Below are positions 16,012 through 25,196 of a stretch of DNA of 64,000 nucleotides, one piece after another. The notes below the pieces were generated by a model that saw nothing but the letters and a program-made list of their open reading frames with translations, searched no databases and was not told the DNA's origin. The DNA is from DASUPK01 sp963782345 (GTDB lineage Bacteria; Actinomycetota; Thermoleophilia; Solirubrobacterales; 70-9): NCBI GenBank assembly GCA_963782345.1, contig CAWAJF010000004.1, positions 372,001-436,000 on the forward strand, given 5' to 3'. Both the position numbers and the translations under genes were made by a program. How positions within the stretch are numbered: position 1 is the stretch's first letter; each line of letters opens with the position of its first letter.

Positions 16012-16818
16012 ATGAGCGAGGAATTGGCGGGCGGCAGGCTGCTTCTCGACGAGCCCGCCGAGGCCGTCGCTCGCCTCACCCTCAATCGCCCGGACTCGCG
16101 CAACGCGCTCGACCACGAGCTGCTCGACGGGCTCGCGGCGGCGATGCCCTCCCTCGATCGCGGCATCGACGTGCGCTGCGTCCTGATCAGCGGGACGGGC
16201 AAGGCCTTCTCGGCGGGCTACGACATCTCCGGGATCCCGTCCGAGACCTTCGAGCGCGACGCGGAGGCCCTGGTCGCCCACCCCTTCCAGGCCGCGCTCG
16301 ACGCGATCGCCGCCCACCCGTGGCCCGTGATCGCCGCGATCAACGGGCATGCCCTCGGCGGCGGTCTCGAGCTGACGCTCACGTGCGACCTGCGGATCTG
16401 CGCGCGAGGCGCGAAGCTCGGCATGCCGCCCGCCAAGCTCGGCCTGGTCTACGGCCACACCGGGCTACAGCGGTTCATCGACGCGATCGGCGTGCCCCGC
16501 ACCAAGGAGCTCTTCCTGACAGGGCGGAACGTCGATGCCGAGCGAGCCGAGGAGATCGGCCTCGTCCACGACGTGGTCGACGACGCCGAGATCGAGAGCG
16601 CCGCCGTCGAGCTGGCGGCGGAGGTCGCCGCCAACGCTCCGCTTTCGCTGCGTGGCAACAAGCACGCGATCGACACGATCAACTCCTTCTCCCGCCTCAC
16701 CCCCGAGCAGGAGCGAGAGCTGATCGAGCTGCGCGAGTCCTGCTTCGGCTCGGACGACTTTCGCGAGGGGATCGCGGCCTTCGCGGAGAAGCGCAAGCCG
16801 GTCTGGAAAGGCCAGTAG
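16012..16818 (+). CDS. Enoyl-CoA hydratase/isomerase (crotonase) family
   Basis: 268 residues. Oxyanion-hole segments 'GTGKAFSAGYDISG' (about 62-75) and 'GHALGGGLELTLTCDLRI' (about 110-127) are clear. In the segment that normally reads PExxLG with a catalytic Glu, this protein has 'PPAKLGLVYGHTGLQ', so the first catalytic Glu is absent. It may be a decarboxylase, isomerase or other crotonase rather than a classical hydratase. It is in a probable operon with the biotinyl carrier (9 bp upstream) and the 2TM protein. Confidence 0.88.
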   Translation: MSEELAGGRLLLDEPAEAVARLTLNRPDSRNALDHELLDGLAAAMPSLDRGIDVRCVLISGTGKAFSAGYDISGIPSETFERDAEALVAHPFQAALDAIAAHPWPVIAAINGHALGGGLELTLTCDLRICARGAKLGMPPAKLGLVYGHTGLQRFIDAIGVPRTKELFLTGRNVDAERAEEIGLVHDVVDDAEIESAAVELAAEVAANAPLSLRGNKHAIDTINSFSRLTPEQERELIELRESCFGSDDFREGIAAFAEKRKPVWKGQ

Positions 16819-16847
16819 CTTTGCCGGAAGCGACCGAGGAGGAGCCC

Positions 16848-17141
16848 ATGGCCGATGACCCCATCGACACGACCAACGCGAGCGAAGACGAGCTTCGCAA
16901 GCAGGCGGTTGCAAACGTCAAGCGGAAACGAGGCTTCAGGCAGACCCTGCTCGCCTACGTGATCATCAACGCGGCGCTGGTGATCGTCTGGGCGGCGACC
17001 GGAGCCGGCTACTTCTGGCCCGCCTGGGTGATCGGGGGCTGGGGAATCGGGCTCGCGTTTCAGGCCTATGACGCCTACGGCCGCAAGCGCGGGATCAGCG
17101 AGGACGAGATCTCCAGCGAGATGCAGCGGCTCCGCCGCTGA
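16848..17141 (+). CDS. Small 2TM-domain membrane protein
   Basis: 97 residues, ATG preceded by a GAGGAGGA site. An acidic N-terminus (about 1-25) and a basic stretch (KRKRGFRQ) are followed by two transmembrane helices (about 35-55 and 62-80), then a conserved polar end 'GRKRGISEDEISSEMQRL'. This matches the 2TM domain family often fused to histidine kinases or found alone. Function unknown. It is probably the last gene of the operon starting at 15790. Confidence 0.75.
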   Translation: MADDPIDTTNASEDELRKQAVANVKRKRGFRQTLLAYVIINAALVIVWAATGAGYFWPAWVIGGWGIGLAFQAYDAYGRKRGISEDEISSEMQRLRR

Positions 17142-17145
17142 GTCT

Positions 17146-19347
17146 CTAGCCGGCCTCGGAGGGCTCGGCGAGCACGTGCTCGCCGGTCTCCTCGTGCAGC
17201 ACGCGGCCACCACCCGCCGCGGTCGACGGCCACCAGATCTTGTCGCCGATCACCTCGACGGCGGCGGGCACCATGATCGTTCGCACGATGAAGGTGTCGA
17301 GCAAGATCCCCAGGGCGACCATGAAGCCGAGATCGAACGTGAAGCTCACGGGCAGCGTCATCAGGACGGAGAAGGTGCCGGCGAGGATCACCCCGGCGCT
17401 CGTGATCACCGGGCCCGTGGCCGAGAGAGCGCGCAGCATGCCCTCGCGCGTCCCATGCCTTCGAGCTTCCTCGCGCACGCGCGCCATCAGGAAGATCGTG
17501 TAGTCGATCCCCAGGGCGACCAGGAAGATGAAGGCGAAGATCGGGATCGAGGAGTCGAACCCGGCGTCGCCGACGACGAAGCGGATGAAGAGGATCGAGA
17601 TGCCGAGCGTGCAGGCGAATGAGAGCACGACGCTCGCGAGCAGCACAAGGGGCGCCACCAGCGCCTGCAGGAGGATCGCCAGGATGATCGCCATCACCAG
17701 CAGGGCCAGTGGGGCGATGATCTCGAGGTCGTGCTGGTTCGCCTGGTCGACGTCGTAGTTGATCGCGCTCGAGCCTCCGACGAGGGCCGTCACCCCGTTC
17801 GGGAGGTCGGCGACCGCATCCCGCATGCGAGGGACGATGTCCAGGCCCGACCTGTCGAGCGGATCCGCGCTCAGGATCACGTCGAGCGACGCGATCTGGC
17901 CGTTTCGCGAGCGAACGCCCCGCGGGTCCTCGGGCGTGGCCCCGGTCGGGGCGACCGATGCCACCCCCTTGACGTCCCGAAGCCGGTTCTCGACCTCGGT
18001 GACGTCGGTCTGGGTCGCTCCCCGAGGGCTCTCGACCAGAACAGTCGTCGGCGCCAACGTGCCCGCGGGGAAGGCCCCCCTCATCACGTCGAAGCCCTCG
18101 ACGGCCTCGACCGAGTGCTTGAAGAAGCTCGTCGTCGAGTAATCGACCTTGTACGCGAGCAGCCCGAACGCACCGGCGATGAAGACCACGCCTGTGGCGA
18201 TCAGCGCCTGGGCCGGGCGCTGCAGCACCCGGTCGCCGAAACGTCGCCACAAGCCCTGGCCGCCAACCGACGCCTGATCCGGGTCGTACGCGACCGTGCT
18301 CCCGCGCGGCCAGAACCCACGGCGCCCGAAGATCGTGAGCAGCGTGGGCAACAGCGTCAGACCGGCAGTCAGGGCGCACACCACCCCGATCGCGAACACC
18401 GGCCCGAGAGAGCTGGTCCCCTTGTTGTCGGCAAGGGCAAGCACCAGCATCGCGAGCGCGACCGTCATGCCGCTGGCGAGGATGGCCGGCCCCGCGCGCC
18501 TGACCGCCCGCGCCATCGCCTCATGCTTGTCCTCGATCCGCCGGAGCTCCTCGCGGTAGCGAGAGACGAGTAAGAGGCAATAGTCGGTTCCGACGCCGAA
18601 CATCAGCACGATCAGGATCGAAGTCGCGTTGGTCGACACGGTGGCGCCGGACTCGGCGAGCAGGTAGATGAATGCCTGGGCAAGCGTGTAGGCGAAGAAG
18701 ACGACGATCAGCGGGGTGAGAGCGACCAGCACCGAGCGGTAGATCGCGCCGAGCAGGACGAGCACGAGCACGACTGTCGAGATCAGCAGCTTGGCGTCGA
18801 GATTCGCGAAGACGTCATGGGCATCCGTGGAGAAGCCGACCCCGCCGGTGACGTAGACCTGCATCCCGCCCGTGTCGGAGTGGGTGATGTCGCGAATCGC
18901 CTGCCCCCAATCAGACTCCTTCGCGAAGTCGGTCGGGGTCGAGTAGACGGCGGTGGCGACGTCCGCGTTCTTGGAGACGAGGGCCGCCGGGGCTCCCGGC
19001 GTGAATGGGACCTGCGGGGTCCCGACGAGCCGAATCTTGTCCGCCCCCGCCCCCTGGATCTTCCGTGCGTCTGCGCGGATCTTCTGGCGATCGGCCGCGG
19101 TCAGCCCGCCATTGCGCTTGTAGACGACGATCGCGTCATCGGTCTCACCCTGAGCGAAGTCCTGATCGAGGCTCTTCACGACCTTGGTCGACTCCGCGCT
19201 CGCGGGAAGGAAGGACTGGGTGTCGTCGGTCGTCTTGTCGGAGAGCTTGCTGCCGAGCGGGAAGACCGCGAATACGGCGACCAGCCAGATGACGAGCACC
19301 ACCCATTTGCTGCGGCGGCCGGTGACGATGGATGCAAGCTTTCTCAA
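17146..19347 (-). CDS. MMPL family RND-type membrane transporter (second)
   Basis: 733 residues from the TTG at 19347, chosen because GGAGGT lies just upstream and TM1 (WVVLVIWLVAVFAVF) begins near residue 14; upstream in-frame codons would extend into the sigma gene region. It has the two signature segments 'FGVGTDYCLLLVSRYREEL' and 'VALGIDYTIFLMARVREEA', two extracytoplasmic loops and about 12 TMs. The C-terminus ends in a short acidic tail. Predicted proton-driven export of a lipid or drug. Divergent from the sigma factor gene, with 136 bp between them. Confidence 0.9.
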   Translation of the reverse strand: MRKLASIVTGRRSKWVVLVIWLVAVFAVFPLGSKLSDKTTDDTQSFLPASAESTKVVKSLDQDFAQGETDDAIVVYKRNGGLTAADRQKIRADARKIQGAGADKIRLVGTPQVPFTPGAPAALVSKNADVATAVYSTPTDFAKESDWGQAIRDITHSDTGGMQVYVTGGVGFSTDAHDVFANLDAKLLISTVVLVLVLLGAIYRSVLVALTPLIVVFFAYTLAQAFIYLLAESGATVSTNATSILIVLMFGVGTDYCLLLVSRYREELRRIEDKHEAMARAVRRAGPAILASGMTVALAMLVLALADNKGTSSLGPVFAIGVVCALTAGLTLLPTLLTIFGRRGFWPRGSTVAYDPDQASVGGQGLWRRFGDRVLQRPAQALIATGVVFIAGAFGLLAYKVDYSTTSFFKHSVEAVEGFDVMRGAFPAGTLAPTTVLVESPRGATQTDVTEVENRLRDVKGVASVAPTGATPEDPRGVRSRNGQIASLDVILSADPLDRSGLDIVPRMRDAVADLPNGVTALVGGSSAINYDVDQANQHDLEIIAPLALLVMAIILAILLQALVAPLVLLASVVLSFACTLGISILFIRFVVGDAGFDSSIPIFAFIFLVALGIDYTIFLMARVREEARRHGTREGMLRALSATGPVITSAGVILAGTFSVLMTLPVSFTFDLGFMVALGILLDTFIVRTIMVPAAVEVIGDKIWWPSTAAGGGRVLHEETGEHVLAEPSEAG

Positions 19348-19483
19348 CGGACCTCCATGTCGGCAACTGCTTCCTCGAAGCCCGCGTCCCCCCGTTACGA
19401 ACGCTGGCGGCAGATTATCGAAGGGAGCCTCTCGTCTCGGCGCGCCCGCGGCTTCGGTTTGGGACCCTGTGCAGAGGGCAACC

Positions 19484-20566
19484 ATGGCTGAGGAAATGAA
19501 CCCGACCGCAGTTGAGCTCGACTCAGGCGTCGAAGAGCGTGTTGTCGCCCTCATCGAGGGCGGCCGCCCGGCGGACTGCGTCGATCTCTCGGAGGTTGAT
19601 TCGTTGGTCCAGGAGATGAACCTCTCCGACGAAGAGGAGCAGGCAGTGCACGAGCGCATCGAGGCCGCGGGTCTCTCGATCGAGGACGACTGCGGCAAGC
19701 GGCAGGCGGAGCAGGCCGGCTACCGCAACGGCGAGCTCGCGGAGCAGACCACCGACGCCCTCCAGCTCTTCTTCAACGAGATGCGCAAGTACCCCCTCCT
19801 CACGAAGGAGGAGGAGATCGAGCTCGCCCAGGCCGTGGAACGCGGCGACCTGGCGGCCAAGGAGCGCCTGATCAACTCGAACCTGAGGCTCGTCGTCTCG
19901 AACGCCCGCCGCTACATGCGCCAGGACCTGAACCTCCTCGATCTGATCCAGGAGGGGATCCTCGGCCTGATCCGCGCCTCGGAGAAGTTCGATTGGCGCA
20001 AGGGCTACAAGTTCTCCACGTACGCCACCTTCTGGATCCGCCAGGCGATCCAGCGCGCCCTGGAGTCGAAGGAGCGCACCATCCGCGTGCCGAACCAGGT
20101 CGCGCAGCGCGAGCGCAAGGTGATGCGCCTCGAGCGGGAGCTGGCGACGAAGCTCGGTCGCGACCCGAGCACCGAGGAGGTCGCCGAGGCGGCCGAGCTC
20201 GACCCCGCCCAGGTCGAGGAGATCCGCGACCTGACCAGGGTGGTCACCAGTCTCGACCGGCCCGTCGGCGACGAGGATGCATCGGCGCTGGGCGAATTCA
20301 TCCAGGACGAGCGCACGGGCCCCGCCGACGAGGTCCACATGAGCCTCCAGGACGCCACCCTGCGGGACGCCGTCGAGGAGCTTCCGGAGGACGAGCGCAA
20401 GGTGATCCGGCTGCGCTACGGGATCGACGGCGACGAACCCACGCCCCTGCGCGAGGCTTCCCGCCGCCTGGAGCTGAAGCCGAGCGAGGTGAAGGAGCTC
20501 GAGGGCCGCGCCCTCGAGCGCCTCGGGCGCGTGCGCGAGGTCGAAGCGCTGCGCGACGCCGCCTAG
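19484..20566 (+). CDS. RNA polymerase sigma-70 family factor, RpoD-like
   Basis: 360 residues. Region 1.2-2.4 (about 88-190) is nearly canonical for primary sigma factors: 'LQLFFNEMRKYPLLTKEEE', 'LVVSNARRYMRQDLNLLDLIQEG', 'GYKFSTYATFWIRQAIQRAL'. Region 3 and a region 4 follow. The -35 recognition helix is degenerate: 'LELKPSEVKELEGRALERL' replaces the usual VTRERxRQIE arrangement. The N-terminus (about 1-85) is acidic and short compared with RpoD. It probably is an alternative primary-like (group 2) sigma; promoter specificity cannot be predicted. ATG with GAGGG upstream. Confidence 0.88.
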   Translation: MAEEMNPTAVELDSGVEERVVALIEGGRPADCVDLSEVDSLVQEMNLSDEEEQAVHERIEAAGLSIEDDCGKRQAEQAGYRNGELAEQTTDALQLFFNEMRKYPLLTKEEEIELAQAVERGDLAAKERLINSNLRLVVSNARRYMRQDLNLLDLIQEGILGLIRASEKFDWRKGYKFSTYATFWIRQAIQRALESKERTIRVPNQVAQRERKVMRLERELATKLGRDPSTEEVAEAAELDPAQVEEIRDLTRVVTSLDRPVGDEDASALGEFIQDERTGPADEVHMSLQDATLRDAVEELPEDERKVIRLRYGIDGDEPTPLREASRRLELKPSEVKELEGRALERLGRVREVEALRDAA

Positions 20567-20583
20567 GGACCGCCGGCGGTCCC
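20566..20583. terminator. Bidirectional hairpin between sigma factor and GH3 genes
   Basis: GGGACCGC (20566-20573) pairs with GCGGTCCC (20576-20583) with a 2-base centre. It begins in the TAG stop of the sigma gene and ends just before the stop of the convergent GH3 gene. No T-run. Confidence 0.5.
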
Positions 20584-20586
20584 GAC

Positions 20587-21621
20587 TTAGGCCCGCGGGC
20601 TCCCCCGCAGCGCCAGCACCCGGTTCACCGAAGTCCCGAACTCCTCCCTGTCCAGTGAGCCGTCGCCGAGTCCACGGGCGAGCGCGCGCTGCGCTCTGGC
20701 CGCGTCCCCCGGGTCCGTGAACAGGACGAGATCCGTGCCGGCTCTCGCCGCGGCCAGCGCCGTCTTGGCCGGGCCTCCGACCGCCCGCGCGGAGACCGAG
20801 CCGAGAGCATCGCTGATCGAGACGCCCTGGAAGCCGAGCCGGTCGCGGAGCTCGCCCGTGGCGATCGCGTGCGAGAGCGCCGCCGGCTTGCCGGAGAGGG
20901 CCGGGTAGATCGCCGTGCTCAGCATCACCATTGCGCCGCCGGACTGGGCAAAGGAGGCGAAGGGGCGCTCGTCCACGGCACGCAGCTTCCCCGCGGGCAG
21001 GCGGATCTTCTGCACGGCGTTGTCCGTGTTGATTCGGGCGGCGCCCAGGCCGGGGAAGTGCTTCGCGGTCGCCGAGACGCCGCCTGCCGCGAGGCCGCGC
21101 GCGAACCCCACGCCGATCTTTGAGACGCCCGCGGGCGTGCGCGCGAAGGTGCGACCCTCCTGCTCGATCGCTCGCCCGCGACGGCCGATGTCCAGGACCG
21201 GAGCGAGATCGACGTTGACGCCCATCGAGTGAAGGCTGACGCCGGTGGCGCGTCCGAGGCGCTTCGCGAAGGCGGCCCCGCGGGCTCCGATCGCCTGCGC
21301 CGAGGGCTTCGGCGGTCCCGGCAGCCGCCTGACCAGACCGCCCTCCTGGTCGACCGTGATCAGGAGCGGTTGGTTCATCGCGGCCGGGCGGGGAATCGCC
21401 TGGAGCTCGGCCGTCAGCCGCCGCACCGAGCGCGGGCTGCCCACGTTCCCGTCGAACAGGATCACGCCGGAGATCTGACCGGTGGAGATCATCCGCCGCA
21501 GCGCCTCGGGCGGATGGTGCCCGGAGAATCCCGTGATCACGCGAGTCCCCGCCATTTGCCCATCGCTGAGAGCCGGCCCTGTCGCCGCGAGGGCTACGGC
21601 GGTGAAGATCGCAGCCAGCAC
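20587..21621 (-). CDS. Glycoside hydrolase family 3 protein (NagZ-like)
   Basis: 344 residues with an N-terminal signal-like hydrophobic stretch (about 1-20), suggesting export. GH3 landmarks are 'LLITVDQEGGLVRRLPG' (about 83-99), 'SMGVNVDLAPVLDI', 'SATAKHFPGLG' (about 183-193) and the nucleophile region 'VSISDALG' near 266. The NagZ catalytic loop normally continues KHFPGHGDTxxDSH. Here it reads LGAARINTDNAV and lacks the His of the Asp-His dyad, so beta-N-acetylglucosaminidase activity is uncertain. GTG start at 21621. Confidence 0.82.
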   Translation of the reverse strand: MLAAIFTAVALAATGPALSDGQMAGTRVITGFSGHHPPEALRRMISTGQISGVILFDGNVGSPRSVRRLTAELQAIPRPAAMNQPLLITVDQEGGLVRRLPGPPKPSAQAIGARGAAFAKRLGRATGVSLHSMGVNVDLAPVLDIGRRGRAIEQEGRTFARTPAGVSKIGVGFARGLAAGGVSATAKHFPGLGAARINTDNAVQKIRLPAGKLRAVDERPFASFAQSGGAMVMLSTAIYPALSGKPAALSHAIATGELRDRLGFQGVSISDALGSVSARAVGGPAKTALAAARAGTDLVLFTDPGDAARAQRALARGLGDGSLDREEFGTSVNRVLALRGSPRA

Positions 21622-21647
21622 AGTGTCAACCTATAAGCTCGATCGCG

Positions 21648-22031
21648 ATGGACTACACGATCAAGAACCTTCGCGAGAGCAAGGACGCTGCCGCAGAGGC
21701 TGGGCTCTCCGACTCGCTCGAGGCCCGCTTCGCCCACCAGGACCTGGACTCCGAGCGAAGCGGGATCTCCTACCAGGTGATGAAGGCGGGCCAGCGCCAG
21801 CCGTTCGCCCACAAGCACGCCGAGATGGAGGAGATCTACGTCGTGATCTCCGGATCCGGCCGAGTGAAGCTCGACGACAAGGTCGAGGAGGTCGGTCCTC
21901 TCGACGCGATTCGGATCGCGCCTTCCGTGGTCCGCGCCTTCGAGGCCGGCGGCGACGATCTCGTCCTCCTCGCCTTCAGCCCCCGGGCAGAGGGCGACGC
22001 CGAGGTCGTCCAGGACTTCAGCTGGGACTAG
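21648..22031 (+). CDS. Cupin domain protein
   Basis: 127 residues, one cupin barrel. Motif 1 reads 'PFAHKHAEMEEIYVVISGSGRVKLDD' in part (HKHxxxEE, about 43-49), and motif 2 is 'GPLDAIRIAPSVVRAFEAG'. The two His and Glu of motif 1 can bind a metal; the motif 2 His is replaced by Val/Arg. Role unknown: sugar or small-molecule binding, or an enzyme. Divergent from GH3 with 26 bp between starts; bioB follows 81 bp downstream. Confidence 0.8.
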   Translation: MDYTIKNLRESKDAAAEAGLSDSLEARFAHQDLDSERSGISYQVMKAGQRQPFAHKHAEMEEIYVVISGSGRVKLDDKVEEVGPLDAIRIAPSVVRAFEAGGDDLVLLAFSPRAEGDAEVVQDFSWD

Positions 22032-22112
22032 CCGTCCGCCGCCGTTCATAACTTTTGGCGTAACGCGAGGGCGCGCCAAAGGCGCGACCCGTTCAACGAA
22101 GCGAGGACGCCG

Positions 22113-23276
22113 ATGCCACCACTGATCAGCTTCGAAGAGGCGCTGGAACTCGGTGCGATTACGGATCACGACGAAGTCGGTGAGTTGGTCGAGCGCGCCT
22201 GGGAGGTCCGCCAGGACCGCTTCGGGGACTCCACCGACATGTGCTCGCTGGTCAACGCCAAGTCGGGCGGCTGCGCGGAGGACTGCGGCTTCTGTGCCCA
22301 GTCCCGCTACGCGGAGGCGGACACGCCGATGCACGCGATGATGGAGCCGGATCAGATCCTCGAGCACGCCAAGGCGGCCGAGGCGGCCGGGGCGCACCGC
22401 TTCTGCATGGTCACGCAGGGCCAGGGCCTCTCCAAGCGCGACTTCGCCAAGGTCCTCGAGGGCGCGCGGCTCGTCTCCGAGCAGACCAACCTGAAGCGCT
22501 GTGCCTCGATCGGTCACATGTCGGCGGATCGGGCGCGCCAGCTCAAGGAGGCCGGTATCCAGCGCGTCCATCACAACGTGGAGACATCGCGCTCCTACTA
22601 CCCCGAGGTCTCGACCACCGTCCGCTACGAGGGCAGGATCAGGACACTCGACGCGGTCAAGGCCGCGGGCCTCGAGACCTGTGTCGGCGGGATCCTCAAC
22701 CTGGGCGAGTCGCCGCAGCAGCGTGTCGAGATGGCGTTCGAGCTGGCGGAGATCAACCCCGACTCGGTGCCGATCAACCTGCTCAACCCGCGCGTCGGCA
22801 CCAAGTTCGGCGACCGTGAGCTGATGGATCCGTGGGACGTCGTCAAGTGGGTCGCGATCTTCCGGCTGATCCTTCCCGACGCCCTCTTCCGCCTCTGCGG
22901 AGGCCGCGTCGAGAACCTGCAGGACCTGGCGCCGCTCGCCGTCAAGGCCGGCCTGAACGGCGTGATGATGGGCAACTTCCTCACCACCCTGGGCGTCGAG
23001 CCGGCCGAGGACCGGGCGATGTTCGAGGAGCTCGGGCTGAACGTGGCAAGGCAGTCCGACAACGGCGCCAACCCCCGGCCGGACAACCGCTCGGGCTGGC
23101 TCGAGGGCGAGACGCCCGAGACCCCGATCGACGAGCTGATCGACCGCCAGGCCGATGCGAACTTCTGGGACCCGTCCACCCAGCTGCGGGTGATCAAGAA
23201 GAAGGGCAAGGTGCCGGCGTACCCGACGAGTCCGGCGGATGACCAGGAGCCCCAGCCGGCCGGCTGGGGCGACTAG
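22113..23276 (+). CDS. bioB: Biotin synthase
   Basis: Radical SAM enzyme inserting sulfur into dethiobiotin. The 4Fe-4S motif is present as CAEDCGFCAQS (about 54-64), as are 'TQGQGLSKRDF' and 'CASIGHMSADRARQLKEAG', and the C-terminal part has 'LCGGRVEN' and 'GVMMGNFLTTLG'. It has 387 residues, about 40 longer than E. coli BioB, with a Pro-rich tail 'GKVPAYPTSP'. ATG start. First gene of bioB-bioF-bioD; its TAG stop overlaps the GTG of bioF by one base. It produces the cofactor used by the carrier at 15790. Confidence 0.95.
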   Translation: MPPLISFEEALELGAITDHDEVGELVERAWEVRQDRFGDSTDMCSLVNAKSGGCAEDCGFCAQSRYAEADTPMHAMMEPDQILEHAKAAEAAGAHRFCMVTQGQGLSKRDFAKVLEGARLVSEQTNLKRCASIGHMSADRARQLKEAGIQRVHHNVETSRSYYPEVSTTVRYEGRIRTLDAVKAAGLETCVGGILNLGESPQQRVEMAFELAEINPDSVPINLLNPRVGTKFGDRELMDPWDVVKWVAIFRLILPDALFRLCGGRVENLQDLAPLAVKAGLNGVMMGNFLTTLGVEPAEDRAMFEELGLNVARQSDNGANPRPDNRSGWLEGETPETPIDELIDRQADANFWDPSTQLRVIKKKGKVPAYPTSPADDQEPQPAGWGD

Positions 23277-24451
23277 TGCTGGACCTGGACGAGCGCCTGG
23301 CCGAGCTCGAGTCGAGCGGGCTGCGCCGCAGGCTTCGCGTCGTCGACGGACCACAGGGCCCGGAGGTGATGCTCGACGGACGGCCCGTCTTGCTGCTCTG
23401 CTCGAACAACTACCTGGGCCTCGCCGATCACCCGCGCCTCCGCCGTGCGGCGGCGGAGGCGGCGCTCGCCCTGGGGACCAGCTCCGGCGCCTCCCGGCTG
23501 ATCTCCGGCTCGATGTCGATTCACGCCGACCTCGAAGCGAAGCTGGCCGAGTTCGAGGGCACGGACGCCGCGCTGCTTTTCGGCTCTGGATACCTGGCGA
23601 ACACGGGCGCGATCGCGGCGCTGGCCGGCCGTGGCGAGGTCGTCTTCTCCGACGAGCTCAATCACGCCAGCATCATCGACGGCTGCCGCCTCGCCGGCGC
23701 AGAGACGTTCGTCTACCGGCACTGCGACACGGAGCACCTCGAATGGGGGCTGCGCCGGGCGCCGGGCCGCGGGGCGCTGATCGTCACCGACGGCGTCTTC
23801 TCGATGGACGGGGACGTAGCCCCGCTCGGCGACCTCGCCGTCCTCGCCCGGCGTCACCGCTGCCGGTTGATGGTGGACGAGGCGCACGCCACCGGGTGTC
23901 TCGGCCCCGGCGGCAGGGGATCCGTCGCGGCCGCTGGGCTCACCGGCGAGGTCGACCTGATCGTGGGCACGCTCGGCAAGGCCCTGGGCGGCTACGGCGC
24001 CTACGCCTGCGGCTCACGCGAGATGACCGACTTCCTCGTCAACACCGCGCGGCCGTTCATCTTCTCCACGGCTCCGCCGCCGCCGGCGGTCGCGGCGGCC
24101 TCCGCCGCCCTGGAGCTGCTCCTCGAGAGCCCCAAGCGCGTCGAGCGGCTGCGGGCGAACGCCGCAACCTTGCGCGAGGGATTGCGCTCGGAGGGCCTCG
24201 AGCCGATCGGCTCGGACACCCAGATCGTGCCGCTCGTGATCGGCGAGGCCGACGACGCGATGGCCCTGTGCGAGCGGCTCATCGAGGCGGGCATCTTCGC
24301 GCAGGCGATCCGCCCGCCGACGGTCCCGCCCGGGACCTGCCGCCTGCGACTGACCGTGATGGCGACCCATCGAGCCGCGGACCTCCGAGATGCCGCCCGG
24401 CGGATCGGCGCAGCAGCGGGGGTGCGCTCCGAGCTCCGCGAGGCGGCCTGA
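23276..24451 (+). CDS. bioF: 8-amino-7-oxononanoate synthase
   Basis: PLP enzyme condensing pimeloyl thioester with alanine, the first dedicated ring-forming precursor step of biotin. 391 residues, the family length. Key segments are 'LLCSNNYLGLADHPRL' (about 40-55), 'SGSMSIHADLEAKLAEF', 'DELNHASIIDGCRLAGA', 'VDEAHATG' (PLP-binding Asp/His) and 'GTLGKALGGYGAY' with the Schiff-base Lys near residue 234. GTG start overlaps the bioB stop. bioD follows after 3 bp. Confidence 0.94.
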   Translation: MLDLDERLAELESSGLRRRLRVVDGPQGPEVMLDGRPVLLLCSNNYLGLADHPRLRRAAAEAALALGTSSGASRLISGSMSIHADLEAKLAEFEGTDAALLFGSGYLANTGAIAALAGRGEVVFSDELNHASIIDGCRLAGAETFVYRHCDTEHLEWGLRRAPGRGALIVTDGVFSMDGDVAPLGDLAVLARRHRCRLMVDEAHATGCLGPGGRGSVAAAGLTGEVDLIVGTLGKALGGYGAYACGSREMTDFLVNTARPFIFSTAPPPPAVAAASAALELLLESPKRVERLRANAATLREGLRSEGLEPIGSDTQIVPLVIGEADDAMALCERLIEAGIFAQAIRPPTVPPGTCRLRLTVMATHRAADLRDAARRIGAAAGVRSELREAA

Positions 24452-24454
24452 GCG

Positions 24455-25177
24455 GTGCGTGGGCTCTTCGTCACCGGAACGGGCACCGAGGTCGGCAAGA
24501 CGGTCGTCTCCTCGGCGATCGCCTACGCCGCGCGCCAGAGGGGCGATCGCGTCGCCGTCTTCAAGCCCGCGCTCAGCGGCCTGGACGACCATCCGCTCAG
24601 GCCGGAGATCTGGGAGAGCGCTCCGGAGCTGCCGGACCATGCCCTGCTCCGGCTCGCCGCCGGCTCAATGCAGGCCGACGAGCAGGTGGCTCCCTACCGC
24701 TACGGCCCGCCCGTCTCGCCGCACCTCGCCGCTGAGCTGGCCGGAGAGCGGATCGATCCGGATCGGCTGCGAGGCGCCGCGCTCGCCGCCACCGAGGACG
24801 CGGATCTCCTGGTCTGCGAGGGCGTCGGCGGCTTCCTCGTCCCGCTCATCGCCGGTTACCTGGTGCGGGACCTCGCCCAGGACCTGGCGCTGCCGGTCGT
24901 GGTCGCCGCCTCACCGGGGCTGGGAACGATCAATCACACCCTGCTCACCATCCAGGCTGTTCGCGCGGCGGGGCTCGATGTGGCCGCCGTCGTCCTGACG
25001 CCATGGCCATCCGACCCGTCGGTCATGGAGCGGTCGAACCTGGAGACCATCGCCCGGCTCGGATCGGTCCAGATCGAGACGCTCCCGCCCCTCGACCTCA
25101 GGAAACCGGCCTCCTGGCCGGCCCTTCACGTCGGGATCGGCTCGCCGAGGGCGACGAGCAGCCTGCGCGCTGCTTAG
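24455..25177 (+). CDS. bioD: Dethiobiotin synthetase
   Basis: ATP-dependent carboxylation and ring closure of 7,8-diaminononanoate. 240 residues. It has the P-loop GTGTEVGKT (about 8-16) with the variant 'FKPALSG' where KPVxTG is usual, 'ADLLVCEGVGGFLVPL' for diamine binding, and 'VVAASPGLGTINHTLLT'. GTG start 3 bp after bioF, so translationally coupled. It ends facing the MFS exporter that separates it from bioA. Confidence 0.93.
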   Translation: MRGLFVTGTGTEVGKTVVSSAIAYAARQRGDRVAVFKPALSGLDDHPLRPEIWESAPELPDHALLRLAAGSMQADEQVAPYRYGPPVSPHLAAELAGERIDPDRLRGAALAATEDADLLVCEGVGGFLVPLIAGYLVRDLAQDLALPVVVAASPGLGTINHTLLTIQAVRAAGLDVAAVVLTPWPSDPSVMERSNLETIARLGSVQIETLPPLDLRKPASWPALHVGIGSPRATSSLRAA

Positions 25178-25196
25178 TCGGTTCGCGCAGGCGGCG

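Noticed and set aside
22032..22112. Possible biotin operator or riboswitch before bioB
   Set aside because: The 81-bp leader has AT-rich bits (CATAACTTTTGG) and a small GCGC hairpin, but no symmetric BirA- or BioQ-like site I can support.
21594..23354. 586-codon minus-strand frame opposite the cupin and bioB genes
   Set aside because: No motif, biased composition, antisense to bioB with its CxxxCxxC cluster site.
23239..24735. 498-codon frame overlapping bioF and bioD
   Set aside because: Arginine-rich shadow; bioF and bioD frames carry all catalytic motifs and correct overlaps.
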